Source: CAIWHR01 sp963773195 (GTDB taxonomy: Bacteria; Pseudomonadota; Gammaproteobacteria; Burkholderiales; Casimicrobiaceae). From it: a stretch of DNA of 64,000 bases. The position numbers and the translations under genes are program-made. Every line of letters begins with the position of its first letter. Position 1 is the first letter of the stretch. The notes under the pieces were generated by a model. That model searched no databases. It saw only the letters and a program-made list of their open reading frames with translations, and was not told where the DNA came from. Of this stretch, positions 36,642-48,522 are shown piece by piece. Location of the stretch: assembly GCA_963773195.1 (NCBI GenBank), contig CAVZAE010000019.1, positions 124,001 to 188,000 on the forward strand, given 5' to 3'.

Positions 36642-37790
36642 TCAATAGAGCGAGCTGCCGCCCGCGCGAATGTGGCGCTCGGTGATCTTGCCCCGCATCA
36701 CCCGGTAGCACCAACTCGTGTAGACGACGATGAGCGGCAGGAAGATCAGCACCGCCCAGAACATGATCTGCAGCGTCCGATGGCTCGACACCGAATCGTA
36801 GACCGTAAGGCTGCTGCGGGGATCGCTCGACGACGGCATCACGAACGGGAACAGCGCGAAACCGGCCGTGAGCACGACGCCGGCGACCGCGAGGGACGAC
36901 AGCACAAACGCCAGCATGGGATTGCGGCGCGACGAAGCGACGAGTGCGAACACCGCCCCTCCGAAGGCCAGGATCGCGACGACCGCCTTGAGCGACAGGA
37001 ACGGCGTGAGCGCGAGCCAGCTGCCCGGTCCGTGCGCAACAGTCTTGGCGAGCGGCGCGAACGCGGTGTTCGGTGAAGGCATCGACGTGATCGCGTAGCC
37101 CGGGAACCCGAATGCGACCCAGAGCCCTGCGGCGGCGAAGAGCACGATGAAGATCGCGCCGGCAACGCGCGCGGCGACCATGGCTCGACGCCGCACGGTG
37201 CCCTCCGTCCGCAACTGCAGGTAGATCGCGCCGTGCATGGCGAGCACCGCGACGCTGATGAGTCCGGCCACGAGCCCGAACGGATTCAGGAGCTCGAAGA
37301 AAGAGCCCGAATAGCTGACGCGCAGGTCCGCGTCGAACTGGAACGGAACGCCTTGCAGCAAATTCCCGAACGCGACGCCGAACACGAGCGCCGGCACGGT
37401 GCCGCCCACGAAGATGCCCCAATCCCACGCGTTGCGCCAACGCGGATCCTGGACCTTGCTTCGATAGTCGAAGCCGACGGGGCGAAAGAACAGCGCGAAC
37501 AGCGTGAGGATCAGCGCAATGTAAAAGCCGGAGAACGCGGCGGCGTAGACGAGCGGCCAGGCCGCGAACGTCGCGCCCCCCGCGGTGATGAACCAGACCT
37601 GGTTGCCCTCCCAGTGGGGCCCGACGCTGTTCAGCATGACCCGCCGCTCGTCGTCGGTGCGGCCCACGAACGGCAGCAGCGTCCCGATGCCGAGATCCAT
37701 CCCGTCCATGATGGCGAAGCCGACGAGCAGGATCCCGATGAAGGCCCACCAGATGAGCTTGAGGGTCGCGTAGTCGAAGAGGTAGATCAT
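36642..37790 (-). CDS. cydB: Cytochrome bd ubiquinol oxidase subunit II
   Basis: 382-residue integral membrane protein with about nine helices. The opening (LKLIWWAFIGILLVGFAIMDGMDLG), VGPHWEGNQVWFITAGGATFAAWP and the C-terminal SWCYRVMRGKI are typical CydB. Seven bases separate it from cydA; it is followed by cydX. Confidence 0.96.
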   Translation of the reverse strand: MIYLFDYATLKLIWWAFIGILLVGFAIMDGMDLGIGTLLPFVGRTDDERRVMLNSVGPHWEGNQVWFITAGGATFAAWPLVYAAAFSGFYIALILTLFALFFRPVGFDYRSKVQDPRWRNAWDWGIFVGGTVPALVFGVAFGNLLQGVPFQFDADLRVSYSGSFFELLNPFGLVAGLISVAVLAMHGAIYLQLRTEGTVRRRAMVAARVAGAIFIVLFAAAGLWVAFGFPGYAITSMPSPNTAFAPLAKTVAHGPGSWLALTPFLSLKAVVAILAFGGAVFALVASSRRNPMLAFVLSSLAVAGVVLTAGFALFPFVMPSSSDPRSSLTVYDSVSSHRTLQIMFWAVLIFLPLIVVYTSWCYRVMRGKITERHIRAGGSSLY

Positions 37791-37797
37791 TGGACCG

Positions 37798-39372
37798 TCA
37801 GACGGCGCCCCTGAGGCGCGCTCCTTCCGCTTCGAAATGGTACTTGCCGGTTCCGAGCGACGACGGTCCGAGGCGCGCGTACTTGAACATCAGGTACATT
37901 TCGACGACGAGGAGCCCGGTGTAGAAAATGAGAAACCCGCCCATGCTGAACCAGACCTGGCCCGGGGTTACCGACGACACCCCAAGGTGCGTGGGCAGCA
38001 CCTCGCTGATCGACCAGGGCTGGCGGCCGTATTCGGCGACGATCCAGCCCAGCGACATCGCGATCCACGGCAGCGGAATGCTCCACAGCGCCGCGTGCAT
38101 GATCCAGCGACTGTCGGCGACGCGGCGCCGGGCGAGGATGTAGAACGCGGCCGCGAACAGGAACAGGAGCCAGACGCCCAGGCCGACCATGATCCGGAAC
38201 GACCAGAACATCCAGGCGACGTTCGGAATCGTGTCGTCGACCGCGGCGCGGATCTGCTCGGGCGTTGCGTCGACGACGTTGGGCGTGTATTTCTTGAGCA
38301 GGAGGCCGTAACCCAGGTCGGGCTTGAGCCGCGTGAACTCCGCCATCGCCTCGGGCGTGCGGTCGCCCCCCCGCAGCCGCTGCAGCGACGCATACGCGAG
38401 CATGCCATTGCGGATGCGCCCCTCGTGGATCTTCTTCAGGTCCTTGATGCCAGTGACCGGAGTGTCGAAGGAGCGCGTCGCGATCAACCCCATGAGCCAG
38501 GGAATGCGGATCGCGAAATGCGTCTCCTGCGCCTCCTGGTCGGGAAACCCGAACACGGTGAACGACGCCGGCGGCTTCTGCGTGTGCCATTCGGCCTCGA
38601 TCGCGGCCAGCTTCACTTTCTGCACTTCGCCGGCCGTGTAGCCCGATTCGTCGCCGAGCACGATCACCGACAGCGCCGACGCGAGGCCGAAGCCCGCCGC
38701 GACCGCGAACGAGCGGATCGCGAACGACGGGTCACGGCCGCGCAGCAGATACCACGACGAGATGCCGAGCACGAATACCGACGCCGCAACGTAGCCCGCG
38801 GCCACGGTGTGCACGAACTTGACGCCGGCCACCGGATTGAACAGCAGGTCGTAGAAGCTCGTGAGCTCCATCCGCATCATGTCGGGGTTGAATTCCGTGC
38901 CCACCGGGTTCTGCATCCAGGCGTTCGCGATCAGGATCCACAGCGCCGACAGGTTCGATCCCAGCGCGACCAGGAACGTGACGAACAGGTGCTGGACCTT
39001 GGACAAGCGGCTCCAGCCGAAGAAGAACATGCCGACGAACGTCGACTCGAGGAAGAAGGCCATCAGCCCTTCGATCGCGAGCGGCGCGCCGAAGATGTCG
39101 CCGACGTAGTGGGAGTAGTACGCCCAGTTGGTGCCGAACTGGAACTCCATCGTGATGCCGGTGGCCACGCCCATCACGAAGTTGATGCCGAAGAGCTTGC
39201 CCCAGAATCGCGTCATGTCGCGGTAGATTTCCTTCCCGGTCATCACGTAGACCGACTCCATGATGAAGAGGATCCACGACAGCCCCAGCGTCAGCGGGAC
39301 GAAGATGAAGTGGTAGAGCGCCGTCGAGGCGAACTGCAGCCGCGAGAGGTCGACGACTTCAGCGGTGGGCAT
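37798..39372 (-). CDS. cydA: Cytochrome bd ubiquinol oxidase subunit I
   Basis: Haem-bearing catalytic subunit, 524 residues. The haem b595 ligand histidine is H21 in STALYHFIFVPLTLG. The quinol-binding Q-loop has VQKVKLAAIEAEW and GFPDQEAQETHFAIRIP, followed by the insert DLGYGLLLKKYTPNV. That marks the long Q-loop (E. coli-like) subfamily. I use the ATG at 39372; upstream in-frame codons overlap cydP and do not look like CydA. Confidence 0.96.
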   Translation of the reverse strand: MPTAEVVDLSRLQFASTALYHFIFVPLTLGLSWILFIMESVYVMTGKEIYRDMTRFWGKLFGINFVMGVATGITMEFQFGTNWAYYSHYVGDIFGAPLAIEGLMAFFLESTFVGMFFFGWSRLSKVQHLFVTFLVALGSNLSALWILIANAWMQNPVGTEFNPDMMRMELTSFYDLLFNPVAGVKFVHTVAAGYVAASVFVLGISSWYLLRGRDPSFAIRSFAVAAGFGLASALSVIVLGDESGYTAGEVQKVKLAAIEAEWHTQKPPASFTVFGFPDQEAQETHFAIRIPWLMGLIATRSFDTPVTGIKDLKKIHEGRIRNGMLAYASLQRLRGGDRTPEAMAEFTRLKPDLGYGLLLKKYTPNVVDATPEQIRAAVDDTIPNVAWMFWSFRIMVGLGVWLLFLFAAAFYILARRRVADSRWIMHAALWSIPLPWIAMSLGWIVAEYGRQPWSISEVLPTHLGVSSVTPGQVWFSMGGFLIFYTGLLVVEMYLMFKYARLGPSSLGTGKYHFEAEGARLRGAV

Positions 39373-39583
39373 CGGCGGCGCCCGGTGCGGGGAGGGGGGC
39401 GAGCAACCGATCGGCGACCCGACCGGGCTCGACATGCATCCTGGGCGCGAGCGGGGCGCTGAAGAAGAGCCACCAGATCAGCCCGAGGGCGGCCGCCTTG
39501 AACAGCAGGATGAGCGTCACGTCGCGTGTCAGCGGCGAGAGGCGCTTCCAGCGGGCACGGCATGCGGTGAGGATCGATCGCAT
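39359..39583 (-). CDS. cydP: Cytochrome oxidase small subunit CydP
   Basis: 74-residue protein with a single transmembrane helix (DVTLILLFKAAALGLIWWLFF), matching the putative small subunit CydP found before cydA in several proteobacteria. Its stop lies 14 bases inside cydA, so the two are translationally coupled. The cluster order cydP-cydA-cydB-cydX is complete. Confidence 0.82.
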   Translation of the reverse strand: MRSILTACRARWKRLSPLTRDVTLILLFKAAALGLIWWLFFSAPLAPRMHVEPGRVADRLLAPLPAPGAADAHR

Positions 39584-39709
39584 GGCTCTCTCGGAACCGG
39601 TGGGCCTGACGCGATGCCCAGCGGCGCAGCATAATGCGGCGGACGCGAATCCGGCAACCGCGACGGATCGCCCACGGCGCGGTGCGACGCCCCTCTATCT
39701 ACGCCGACG

Positions 39710-39737
39710 CTTGAATCTGGCACGGAAATCCCTATTT
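39710..39737 (+). promoter_or_regulatory. Sigma-32 type heat-shock promoter of clpB
   Basis: A -35 box CTTGAAT (39710-39716) and a -10 box CCCTATTT (39730-39737) are separated by 13 bases. This closely matches the sigma-32 consensus CTTGAAA / CCCCATNT. The predicted transcript would start about 20 bases before the clpB ATG. Confidence 0.8.
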
Positions 39738-39766
39738 CCGAAGCAGCCTTTGACCCCGGGGGAACG

Positions 39767-42338
<2,572 letters not shown>

Positions 42339-42358
<20 letters not shown>

Positions 42359-42802
42359 CGGCGGCGCGTTGAGCGCGTATCAGGGATGCCTGGGTCACGA
42401 AGTTGAAGAGCGCGCCGGTCGTCCATCCGAACGCGAATAACCCGGAGATCGCAATCATCGGCGCGAGCAGGCGCCAGGCTTTCGGCAACGTGCCCTCGCC
42501 ATAGCCCAGCGTCGTGTAGGTCCCAGGCCACATAATAGAACGCGTCGCGGAATACCGGGATGGCCTCGATGCCGGTCAGCACCGCCGACCACATGAAGAT
42601 TTCGGCGAGATGCGTGAAAAGCATCAGAAGCGATCACCGATGCGAAGTACAACGCGGCATGGCCGTGCGCGCGGTAATGCGGGATCGCCCGGTGCTCGAA
42701 CACTCGCTGGACCACGCCCATCCCGATGCCGTGAATCAACAACGAGAGGATCAACGGCACCGTCCCGAACGTGATCTCGACGACCGGCGTGGCCTGGTCC
42801 AT
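42339..42802 (-). pseudogene. Two-helix ion channel protein, two frameshifts
   Basis: A pore-type membrane protein that reads across three frames: MDQATPVVEITFGTVPLILSL through LYFASVIAS, then LFTHLAEIFMWSAVLTGIEA through FYYVAW (shift near 42625), then TYTTLGYGEG and a second helix LLAPMIAISGLFAFGWTTGALF (shift near 42530). TTLGYGE resembles the selectivity filter of K+ channels. Repaired length is about 154 residues. Function as a channel is inferred from the filter motif. Confidence 0.7.
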
Positions 42803-42958
42803 CGCGTCCCCTGCGCGGCATGCGGCCGCATGACGGGCGATTCTGCCACAGTGGATGCGATGTCTCGCCGGCGTTCGGGCGCCGCGTTGGAATAGCCGCG
42901 TTCACCACGATGTTAGTTGCGCGACCGGTCGCGACAGAGCGACCCCAGGGGAGGCGCG

Positions 42959-43584
42959 ATGGAGAAGCAAACCGGCCTGCACAAGGCCTTCGTCGTGGCG
43001 TTGGCGCTCGGGGCAGCCACCTTGGCCGCGGGCGCGCACGCTTCGTTCACACGTTCCAGATCTCCGAGCTCTACTCGAGCGCGGACGGCAACATCCAGTT
43101 CATCGAGCTGCACGAGTCGCTGGGCTTCGATGGCGAGCAGTTTCTCGCGGGTCACGCGCTCACGAGCAAGCAGGGCGCGACAACACGGACGTACACGTTT
43201 CCGGTCAATCTTCCCAACGGATTCACCGCGAACAAGCGCGTGCTGATCGCGACAGCCGGATTCGCCGCGCTGGGCATCGTGACGCCTGACTATGTGGTGC
43301 CCGCACCGTTTCTTTTCCGAGCGGCGGAACGATCGACTACGCGAGCGTCGACGTCGTCGGCTACCCCGCGCTGCCGACTGACGGTGTGAGCTCACTCAAT
43401 CGGTCGGGGATGGTGGGCATCAATTCGCCGACCAACTTCGCAGGGCAGACGGGCTCGATCGGGCCGCCCGCCGCCGCCGGCGGCGGCGACGGGCATCCCG
43501 GCGCTCTCGCCGAGAACGCTTTTGGCGCTGTCAGCGCTGGTGATGCTCGTGGCGTTCGGCGTGCGGCGCCGGCATCAGAAGTAG
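42959..43584 (+). pseudogene. Exported IPTL/PEP-CTERM-like protein, three frameshifts
   Basis: Signal peptide (MEKQTGLHKAFVVALALG... AHA) followed by fragments in shifted frames. HTFQISELYSSADGNIQFIEL is entered after a shift near 43050. FPSGGTIDYASVDVVGYPAL follows a shift near 43315. GIPALSPRTLLALSALVMLV, ending FGVRRRHQK, follows a shift near 43480. The last piece is a C-terminal sorting tail of the IPTL-CTERM kind. The middle resembles a lamin-tail-like exported domain, which I am not sure of. No exosortase nearby. Confidence 0.65.
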
Positions 43585-43922
43585 GGTACCGAGCGGCGGC
43601 CGGCGGCCCCTGCGGCGATCGCCGCGAACCACGCCGCGATCCGACCGGCGACACCGAGCGCCGCCGGACCCCGGCGCAGCTCGGTCACGTGTCGGGCCAG
43701 CACGCAGACCGTCGTTTCGCCCTGCGCCTCGACGATCGTCAGTCCGCCGCGGTCGACCATGAACGAATCGCCCGCCGACAGGACCACGTCCCGCAGGTCG
43801 TTCTCGAGCGTGACCCACAGCGTCCCGCGCGTCACGCGCAGTGTCGTCCCCCGGGCGCCGTCGAGCTGCACCAGCTCGCCAGGCTCGAGGTCCCAGATCC
43901 TCGTGTATCCGTCGCAGGCCAT
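43575..43922 (-). CDS. DUF2917 domain protein
   Basis: 115-residue cupin-like small protein matching DUF2917 (LEPGELVQLDGARGTTLRVTRGTLWVTLENDLRDVVLSAGDSF). Function unknown. It lies divergent to a GcvA-like LysR gene, the usual neighbour of this family, and its stop overlaps the end of the upstream IPTL-CTERM gene by ten bases. Confidence 0.82.
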   Translation of the reverse strand: MACDGYTRIWDLEPGELVQLDGARGTTLRVTRGTLWVTLENDLRDVVLSAGDSFMVDRGGLTIVEAQGETTVCVLARHVTELRRGPAALGVAGRIAAWFAAIAAGAAGRRSVPYF

Positions 43923-44083
43923 GTCAGTCTCCTATATGCGTATAATGCATGCGAGGTCGGCTTGCTGGTTGGGGCCTTCCGCCTCGCCCCGGTCCCGGAA
44001 TCACCCGGGAATGAGGCGAATTCTGGGGCCGCATCGGCCGGCACTCAAACGGTCAATCCGCATGGCTCGCATGAATCTGATGC
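43923..44083. promoter_or_regulatory. Divergent promoter region of DUF2917 and LysR genes
   Basis: The 161-base spacer contains a perfect TATAAT at 43941-43946 inside a short AT-rich patch (tatatgcgtataatgcat). It could serve either direction. LysR-type regulators usually bind such spacers; no clear operator was identified. Confidence 0.4.
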
Positions 44084-45048
44084 ATGCATAAGGCGCTGCG
44101 GCGGCTGCCGTCGCTCGACTTCCTCAAGGGCTTCGAGGCGGCGGGCCGTCTGCTGTCGTTCACCCGCGCGGCGGAGGAGCTGTTTCTCACCCAGTCGGCC
44201 CTCTCGCGCCAGGTCCAGGCCCTGGAAGAGGCGCTCGGCGTCGCGCTCTTCGAGCGGCGCCACCGGGCGCTCGCACTCACGCCTGCCGGCCAGGCATTCC
44301 ATCGTGATGTCACCGCGGCGTTGAGTGCGCTCGCCGCGGCGGCTGATGCCGTCCACGGCACCTCGCGCGCGCCCGGCGTCACGCTGTCGACGACCGTGTC
44401 GTTCGCGTCGTTGTGGGTAATCCCGCGGCTGCCCGCGTTCCGTGCTCGCGCATCCCGACACCGAGGTCTACATCTCGGCCGACGACCGGCTCGTCGACCT
44501 GGCGCGCGGCGAAGTCGACGTGGCGGTCCGCTATTTGCCCGACGCCAAGGCGCCGGACGGTGCTGTCCGCCTCTTCGGCGAGCGAATGACACCGGTCGTG
44601 AGCCCGAAGCTCGTCGGGCGGGGCGGGACGCCGCTCAACAGTGCGGCCGATCTCTCGCGACACGTGCTGATCCATCTCGATGATCCCGACGGCCGCACGC
44701 CGTGGCTCGAGTCGGAGCGTCTGGCTCGCGGGCAACGGGCAGCCGGGGCTCAAGCCGGCCGGCAACCTGCGCTTCAAGCTCTACGACCAAGTGATCCAGG
44801 CCGCCGTGGCGCGACAGGGCGTTGCACTCGGTCGCGTGCCACTGATCGCGGAGCACCTGCGCGATGGACGGCTCGTCGCCCCGTTCGCCAAGCGGTACGA
44901 CTCGTCGCGCGGGTACTACGCCGTGTTCGCGCCACACGCCGTCGACCGACCGGACGCGGTCGCGTTTGTCGGCTGGCTCGCCGACGAGGCTAAACGCGAG
45001 GCCGGCGCGACGTCTCCGCCGCCTTCGCGTCGCCTCTCTTCGCGATGA
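44084..45048 (+). pseudogene. LysR family regulator (GcvA-like), two frameshifts
   Basis: The N-terminal helix-turn-helix is intact (FLKGFEAAGRLLSFTRAAEELFLTQSALSRQVQALEEALG). The effector domain continues in shifted frames: VLAHPDTEVYISADDRLVDLARGEVDVAVRYL after a shift near 44441, then SVWLAGNGQPGLKPAGNLRF and through GVALGRVPLIAEHLRDGRLV after a shift near 44715. Repaired length is about 320 residues. It probably regulates the divergent DUF2917 gene. The stop overlaps the next gene's start by four bases. Confidence 0.85.
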
Positions 45049-45629
45049 GCGAACGATCCGTGCACGCTGTGCATGACCTCGAGCCCGCACCGTGGATCGT
45101 GCGCTTCGCGGCGCTGATCCCGGCGGGTGCGCGTGTGCTCGATCTCGCGTGCGGGCGCGGCCGCCATGCCCGGCTATTTGCGCGTCGCGGCTGCCGGGTG
45201 CTCGCCGTCGATCGCGATGCGATCGCGCTGGCCGCACTCGCCGAGGTTGAAGGCGTCGAGACCGCGGAGCTCGATCTCGAGCGTGGCACGTGGCCGCTCG
45301 GGCGTGAGCGCTTCGACGCGATCGTCGTCGCCAACTACCTGCATCGCCCGCTGTTCCCGCACCTCCTGGCCGCGGTCGCGCCCGACGGCACGCTGCTCTA
45401 CGAGACGTTCGCGCGGGGCAACGAAGCGTACGGTCGCCCCGCGAATCCCGATTTCCTGCTCGAGCCGCGCGAGCTTCTCCATGTGGTCGCCGGCCGCCTC
45501 GTCGTCGTCGCCTTCGAGGAAGGGCTCGCGGTCGAGGACGGGCGCAGCGCCGTGATGCAGCGGCTCGCGGCGGTCGGGGAGCGGCGAGCGTGGCCGGTGT
45601 CGCTGCCGAGCGACGCGCGGGTACGCTGA
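45045..45629 (+). CDS. Class I SAM-dependent methyltransferase
   Basis: 194-residue methyltransferase with motif I VLDLACGRGRHARLFA, motif II VLAVDRD and FDAIVVANYLHRPLFPHL. It resembles small TehB-like methyltransferases. Substrate unknown. It overlaps the LysR gene's end by four bases. Confidence 0.85.
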   Translation: MSERSVHAVHDLEPAPWIVRFAALIPAGARVLDLACGRGRHARLFARRGCRVLAVDRDAIALAALAEVEGVETAELDLERGTWPLGRERFDAIVVANYLHRPLFPHLLAAVAPDGTLLYETFARGNEAYGRPANPDFLLEPRELLHVVAGRLVVVAFEEGLAVEDGRSAVMQRLAAVGERRAWPVSLPSDARVR

Positions 45630-45659
45630 ACGGCCGGGACAGGGGCCGCTCGAATGCGC

Positions 45660-45665
45660 TAAAAT
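45660..45665 (+). promoter_or_regulatory. Possible -10 box of dapA
   Basis: TAAAAT hexamer 23 bases before the dapA ATG in an AT-rich patch that stands out from GC-rich flanks. No good -35 box is seen. Confidence 0.35.
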
Positions 45666-45687
45666 TACGTTTTTTGCCGATTCGCCC

Positions 45688-46599
45688 ATGTTGACCGGAA
45701 GCCTCGTCGCCATCGCGACGCCAATGTCCGAGGGAGGCGCACTCGATCTTCCCGCGCTCTCCCGGTTGATCGATTTCCACGTCCAGCACGGCACCGCCGC
45801 GATCGTGGTCGTCGGTACGACCGGCGAGTCGCCCACGGTCGATGTCGACGAGCATTGCCTGCTGATCAAGTCGGCCGTCGACTTCGCGCGCGAGCGCATC
45901 CCCGTGATCGCGGGGACGGGCGCCAACTCCACCGCTGAGGCGATCGCGCTGACCGCCTACGCGAAGACGGCGGGCGCCGCGTCGTGCCTGTCCGTCGTCC
46001 CGTACTACAACAAGCCCACCCAGGAAGGCCTCTATCGCCATTTCCGCACAATCGCGGAAAAGGTCGATCTGCCGATGATCCTCTACAACGTACCGGGGCG
46101 CACCGTGGCGGACATGGCGAACGAGACCGTCCTTCGCCTCGCGCAAGTTCCCGGCATCGTCGGCCTCAAGGACGCGACGGCCGACCTGGCGCGCGGCAGC
46201 GAGCTGCTGCGCGCGCTGCGCGCCGGGGGCAAGCGCGAGTTCGCCGTCTACAGCGGCGACGATCTGACGGCGCTGCCGCTCGTGTTCATGGGCGGCCACG
46301 GCGCGATCTCCGTCACCGCGAATGTCGCGCCGAAGCTCATGGCCGAGATGTGCGCGGCCGCACTGGCGGGCGATGTCGCCCGTGCGCGTGCCGCGAACGA
46401 CCGGCTCCTGCCGCTGCATCGCCGGTTGTTCGTCGAGGCGAACCCCATCCCCGTCAAGTGGGCGCTCGCCGAAATGGGACTCATCAGGAACGAGCTCCGA
46501 CTGCCGCTGGTCCCGCTCGCGTCCCAGCATCACGAAGCCGTCCGTGCCGCGCTGCGCGAGGCCGGCGTGCTCGCAATCCCTTCGAAGGTACCTGCATGA
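45688..46599 (+). CDS. dapA: 4-hydroxy-tetrahydrodipicolinate synthase
   Basis: Condenses pyruvate and aspartate semialdehyde in lysine/diaminopimelate synthesis. The Schiff-base lysine is K161 (VGLKDATAD), with Y133 (ILYNVPGRT), T44/T45 (GTTGESPT) and VVPYYNKPTQEG all at their E. coli-equivalent positions. Length is 303 residues. The stop overlaps the bamC start as ATGA. Confidence 0.97.
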   Translation: MLTGSLVAIATPMSEGGALDLPALSRLIDFHVQHGTAAIVVVGTTGESPTVDVDEHCLLIKSAVDFARERIPVIAGTGANSTAEAIALTAYAKTAGAASCLSVVPYYNKPTQEGLYRHFRTIAEKVDLPMILYNVPGRTVADMANETVLRLAQVPGIVGLKDATADLARGSELLRALRAGGKREFAVYSGDDLTALPLVFMGGHGAISVTANVAPKLMAEMCAAALAGDVARARAANDRLLPLHRRLFVEANPIPVKWALAEMGLIRNELRLPLVPLASQHHEAVRAALREAGVLAIPSKVPA

Positions 46600-47732
46600 A
46601 CGTCTTTAGATTCGGCCCGGCCGCCCGCATCGGAGTGGCCGCGGCGCTGTGCGCGTTGGCGCTCGCCGGCTGCGACACGCCACAGACCTCGATCGGCAAG
46701 AAGGTCGACTACAAATCGGTGGCCACCGCGCCCGCGCTCGAAGTGCCGCCCGACCTCCGGAGCCCGCAGTACGACGACCGCTACAACGTGTCGACCGCCT
46801 CGGGCCTGGCCGCGCGCGACGCGACGCGCCCGAAGTCCGGCGACCAGATCGCGCCCAACCAGATCGCGGACGCCAAGATCGTGAAGGAAGGCAACGAGCG
46901 CTGGTTGCATGTGCGCGCGACGCCGGAGCAGGCTTGGAACATCACGCGCCAGTTCTGGCTCGACCAGGGCTTCGTCCTCTCGAACGAGCTTCCCGGGTCC
47001 GGCATCATGGAGACCGACTGGGCGGAGAACCGCGCGGAGATGCCGCCGGACATGCTGCGCAGCACGATCGGCAAGTTCGCCGATCTCTTTTACACGACCT
47101 ACAAGCGCGAGAAGTATCACACGCGCATCGAGCGCGGCAGCGATCCCGGCACGGTCGACATCTACATTTCGAGCCGGGTGATGGAGCAGGTGCCGACAGC
47201 GAAGATCGACAATTCGTCGCCGGCCGCATTCGCATGGGCACTCTTGCCGCCGAATCCGGGCCAGGACGCCGAATGGCTCGGCCGGCTGATGGTCCGCTTC
47301 GGGATGCCGGAAACGCAGGCGGTCGCGGCGGTGCAGGCGACCGGCCCCGCCGGCTCCGCCGTGGAACGTGCCAAGCTGCAGAAGGCCCAGGACGGCGTGA
47401 ACCAGCTCGTACTCGACGACAGCTTCGACCGCGCGTGGCGCCGCGTCGGCCTCGCTCTCGACCGCATCGGCTTCACCGTCGTCGATCGCGACCGCTCGAA
47501 GGGCGAGTACTTCGTCCGCTACTCCGATCCGGAGACGGCGGCCAAGAACGAGGGCCTGCTGACGAAGCTCATGTTCTGGAAGGACAAGGGCGAGAAGCCC
47601 GAGCAGTACAAGATCACGGTCGCGCAGTCCGACCCGCGCAGCATCGTGACAGTCCAGGATCCCAGCGGCGCGCCCGACAAGACCGCGACCGGCGAGAAGA
47701 TCCTGACGCTCCTCAAGGACCAGCTCAAGTAG
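46596..47732 (+). CDS. bamC: Outer membrane assembly lipoprotein BamC
   Basis: Lipoprotein of the beta-barrel assembly machinery. The signal peptide ends LALAGC (Cys26). An unstructured N-terminal linker (ALEVPPDLRSPQYDDRY, the BamD-binding part) and two helix-grip domains follow. Length is 378 residues. The dapA-bamC pairing is conserved in proteobacteria and supports the call. Confidence 0.92.
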   Translation: MNVFRFGPAARIGVAAALCALALAGCDTPQTSIGKKVDYKSVATAPALEVPPDLRSPQYDDRYNVSTASGLAARDATRPKSGDQIAPNQIADAKIVKEGNERWLHVRATPEQAWNITRQFWLDQGFVLSNELPGSGIMETDWAENRAEMPPDMLRSTIGKFADLFYTTYKREKYHTRIERGSDPGTVDIYISSRVMEQVPTAKIDNSSPAAFAWALLPPNPGQDAEWLGRLMVRFGMPETQAVAAVQATGPAGSAVERAKLQKAQDGVNQLVLDDSFDRAWRRVGLALDRIGFTVVDRDRSKGEYFVRYSDPETAAKNEGLLTKLMFWKDKGEKPEQYKITVAQSDPRSIVTVQDPSGAPDKTATGEKILTLLKDQLK

Positions 47733-47745
47733 GCGCGAGACGCGC

Positions 47746-48510
47746 GTGCGCTTCGCGTCGCTCGGCAGCGGCAGCGAGGGCAACGGGCTCGTCGTCGAAG
47801 CCGGCGGCACGCGCGTGCTCGTCGACTGCGGCTTTGGCGTAAAGGACACGGCGGCGCGGCTCGCGCGGATCGGCCTCGTCCCCGACGACCTCGACGCAAT
47901 CCTCGTCACCCACGAGCACGCGGATCACATCGGCGGCGTCCCCGCGTTTGCGGCCAAGCACGAGATTCCCGTGTGGGCGACGTTCGGGACGCTCGTGATG
48001 GTCGCCGAACGGCTCGACGGCATGACGCAGGTATACGGTTTCGACAGCCACGAGCGGTTCGCGATCGGCGCGCTCGAGATCACGCCGATCGCCGTGCCGC
48101 ACGACGCGCGCGAGCCCGCGCAGTTCGTGATCGGCGACGGTGCGCGGCGCGTTGGCATCCTGACGGACCTGGGCGTATCGACACCGCACGTCGAAGCATG
48201 CCTCTCCGGCTGCGAGGCGCTCGTGCTCGAGTGCAACCACGACGTCGACATGCTCACGCACGGCAGCTACCCGTGGCCGCTGAAACAGCGGATCGCATCG
48301 CGACTCGGGCATCTCGACAACGAGGCGGCGGCAGCGCTGCTCACACGCATCGACACCACCCGTCTGGTCCACGTCCTGGCAGCGCATCTGTCGCAGCAGA
48401 ACAATACGCGCGAGCTCGCCTGCGCGGCGCTCGCAGGCGCGCTCGGCTGCTCGCCGGACTGGATCGGCATTGCCTCGCAGCACGATGGGTTCGACTGGCG
48501 CGATCTCTGA
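47746..48510 (+). CDS. Metallo-beta-lactamase fold hydrolase
   Basis: 254-residue MBL-fold protein of the VicX/YycJ group. The metal motif VTHEHADHIGG, LTDLGV and later AAHLSQQNNT (with the third histidine) are present. The start is GTG. Probably a phosphodiesterase or exonuclease-type hydrolase; substrate unknown. Lies between bamC and purC, one transcript likely. Confidence 0.88.
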   Translation: MRFASLGSGSEGNGLVVEAGGTRVLVDCGFGVKDTAARLARIGLVPDDLDAILVTHEHADHIGGVPAFAAKHEIPVWATFGTLVMVAERLDGMTQVYGFDSHERFAIGALEITPIAVPHDAREPAQFVIGDGARRVGILTDLGVSTPHVEACLSGCEALVLECNHDVDMLTHGSYPWPLKQRIASRLGHLDNEAAAALLTRIDTTRLVHVLAAHLSQQNNTRELACAALAGALGCSPDWIGIASQHDGFDWRDL

Positions 48511-48522
48511 CGGGGACGAAGG

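Noticed and set aside
37837..39462. 541-codon frame opposite cydA
   Set aside because: Antisense shadow of cydA; composition is Arg/Glu/His-rich with no family resemblance.
43923..44083. Insertion sequence between DUF2917 and LysR genes
   Set aside because: The spacer is short, has no terminal repeats or transposase fragment, and the divergent gene pair is a usual arrangement.
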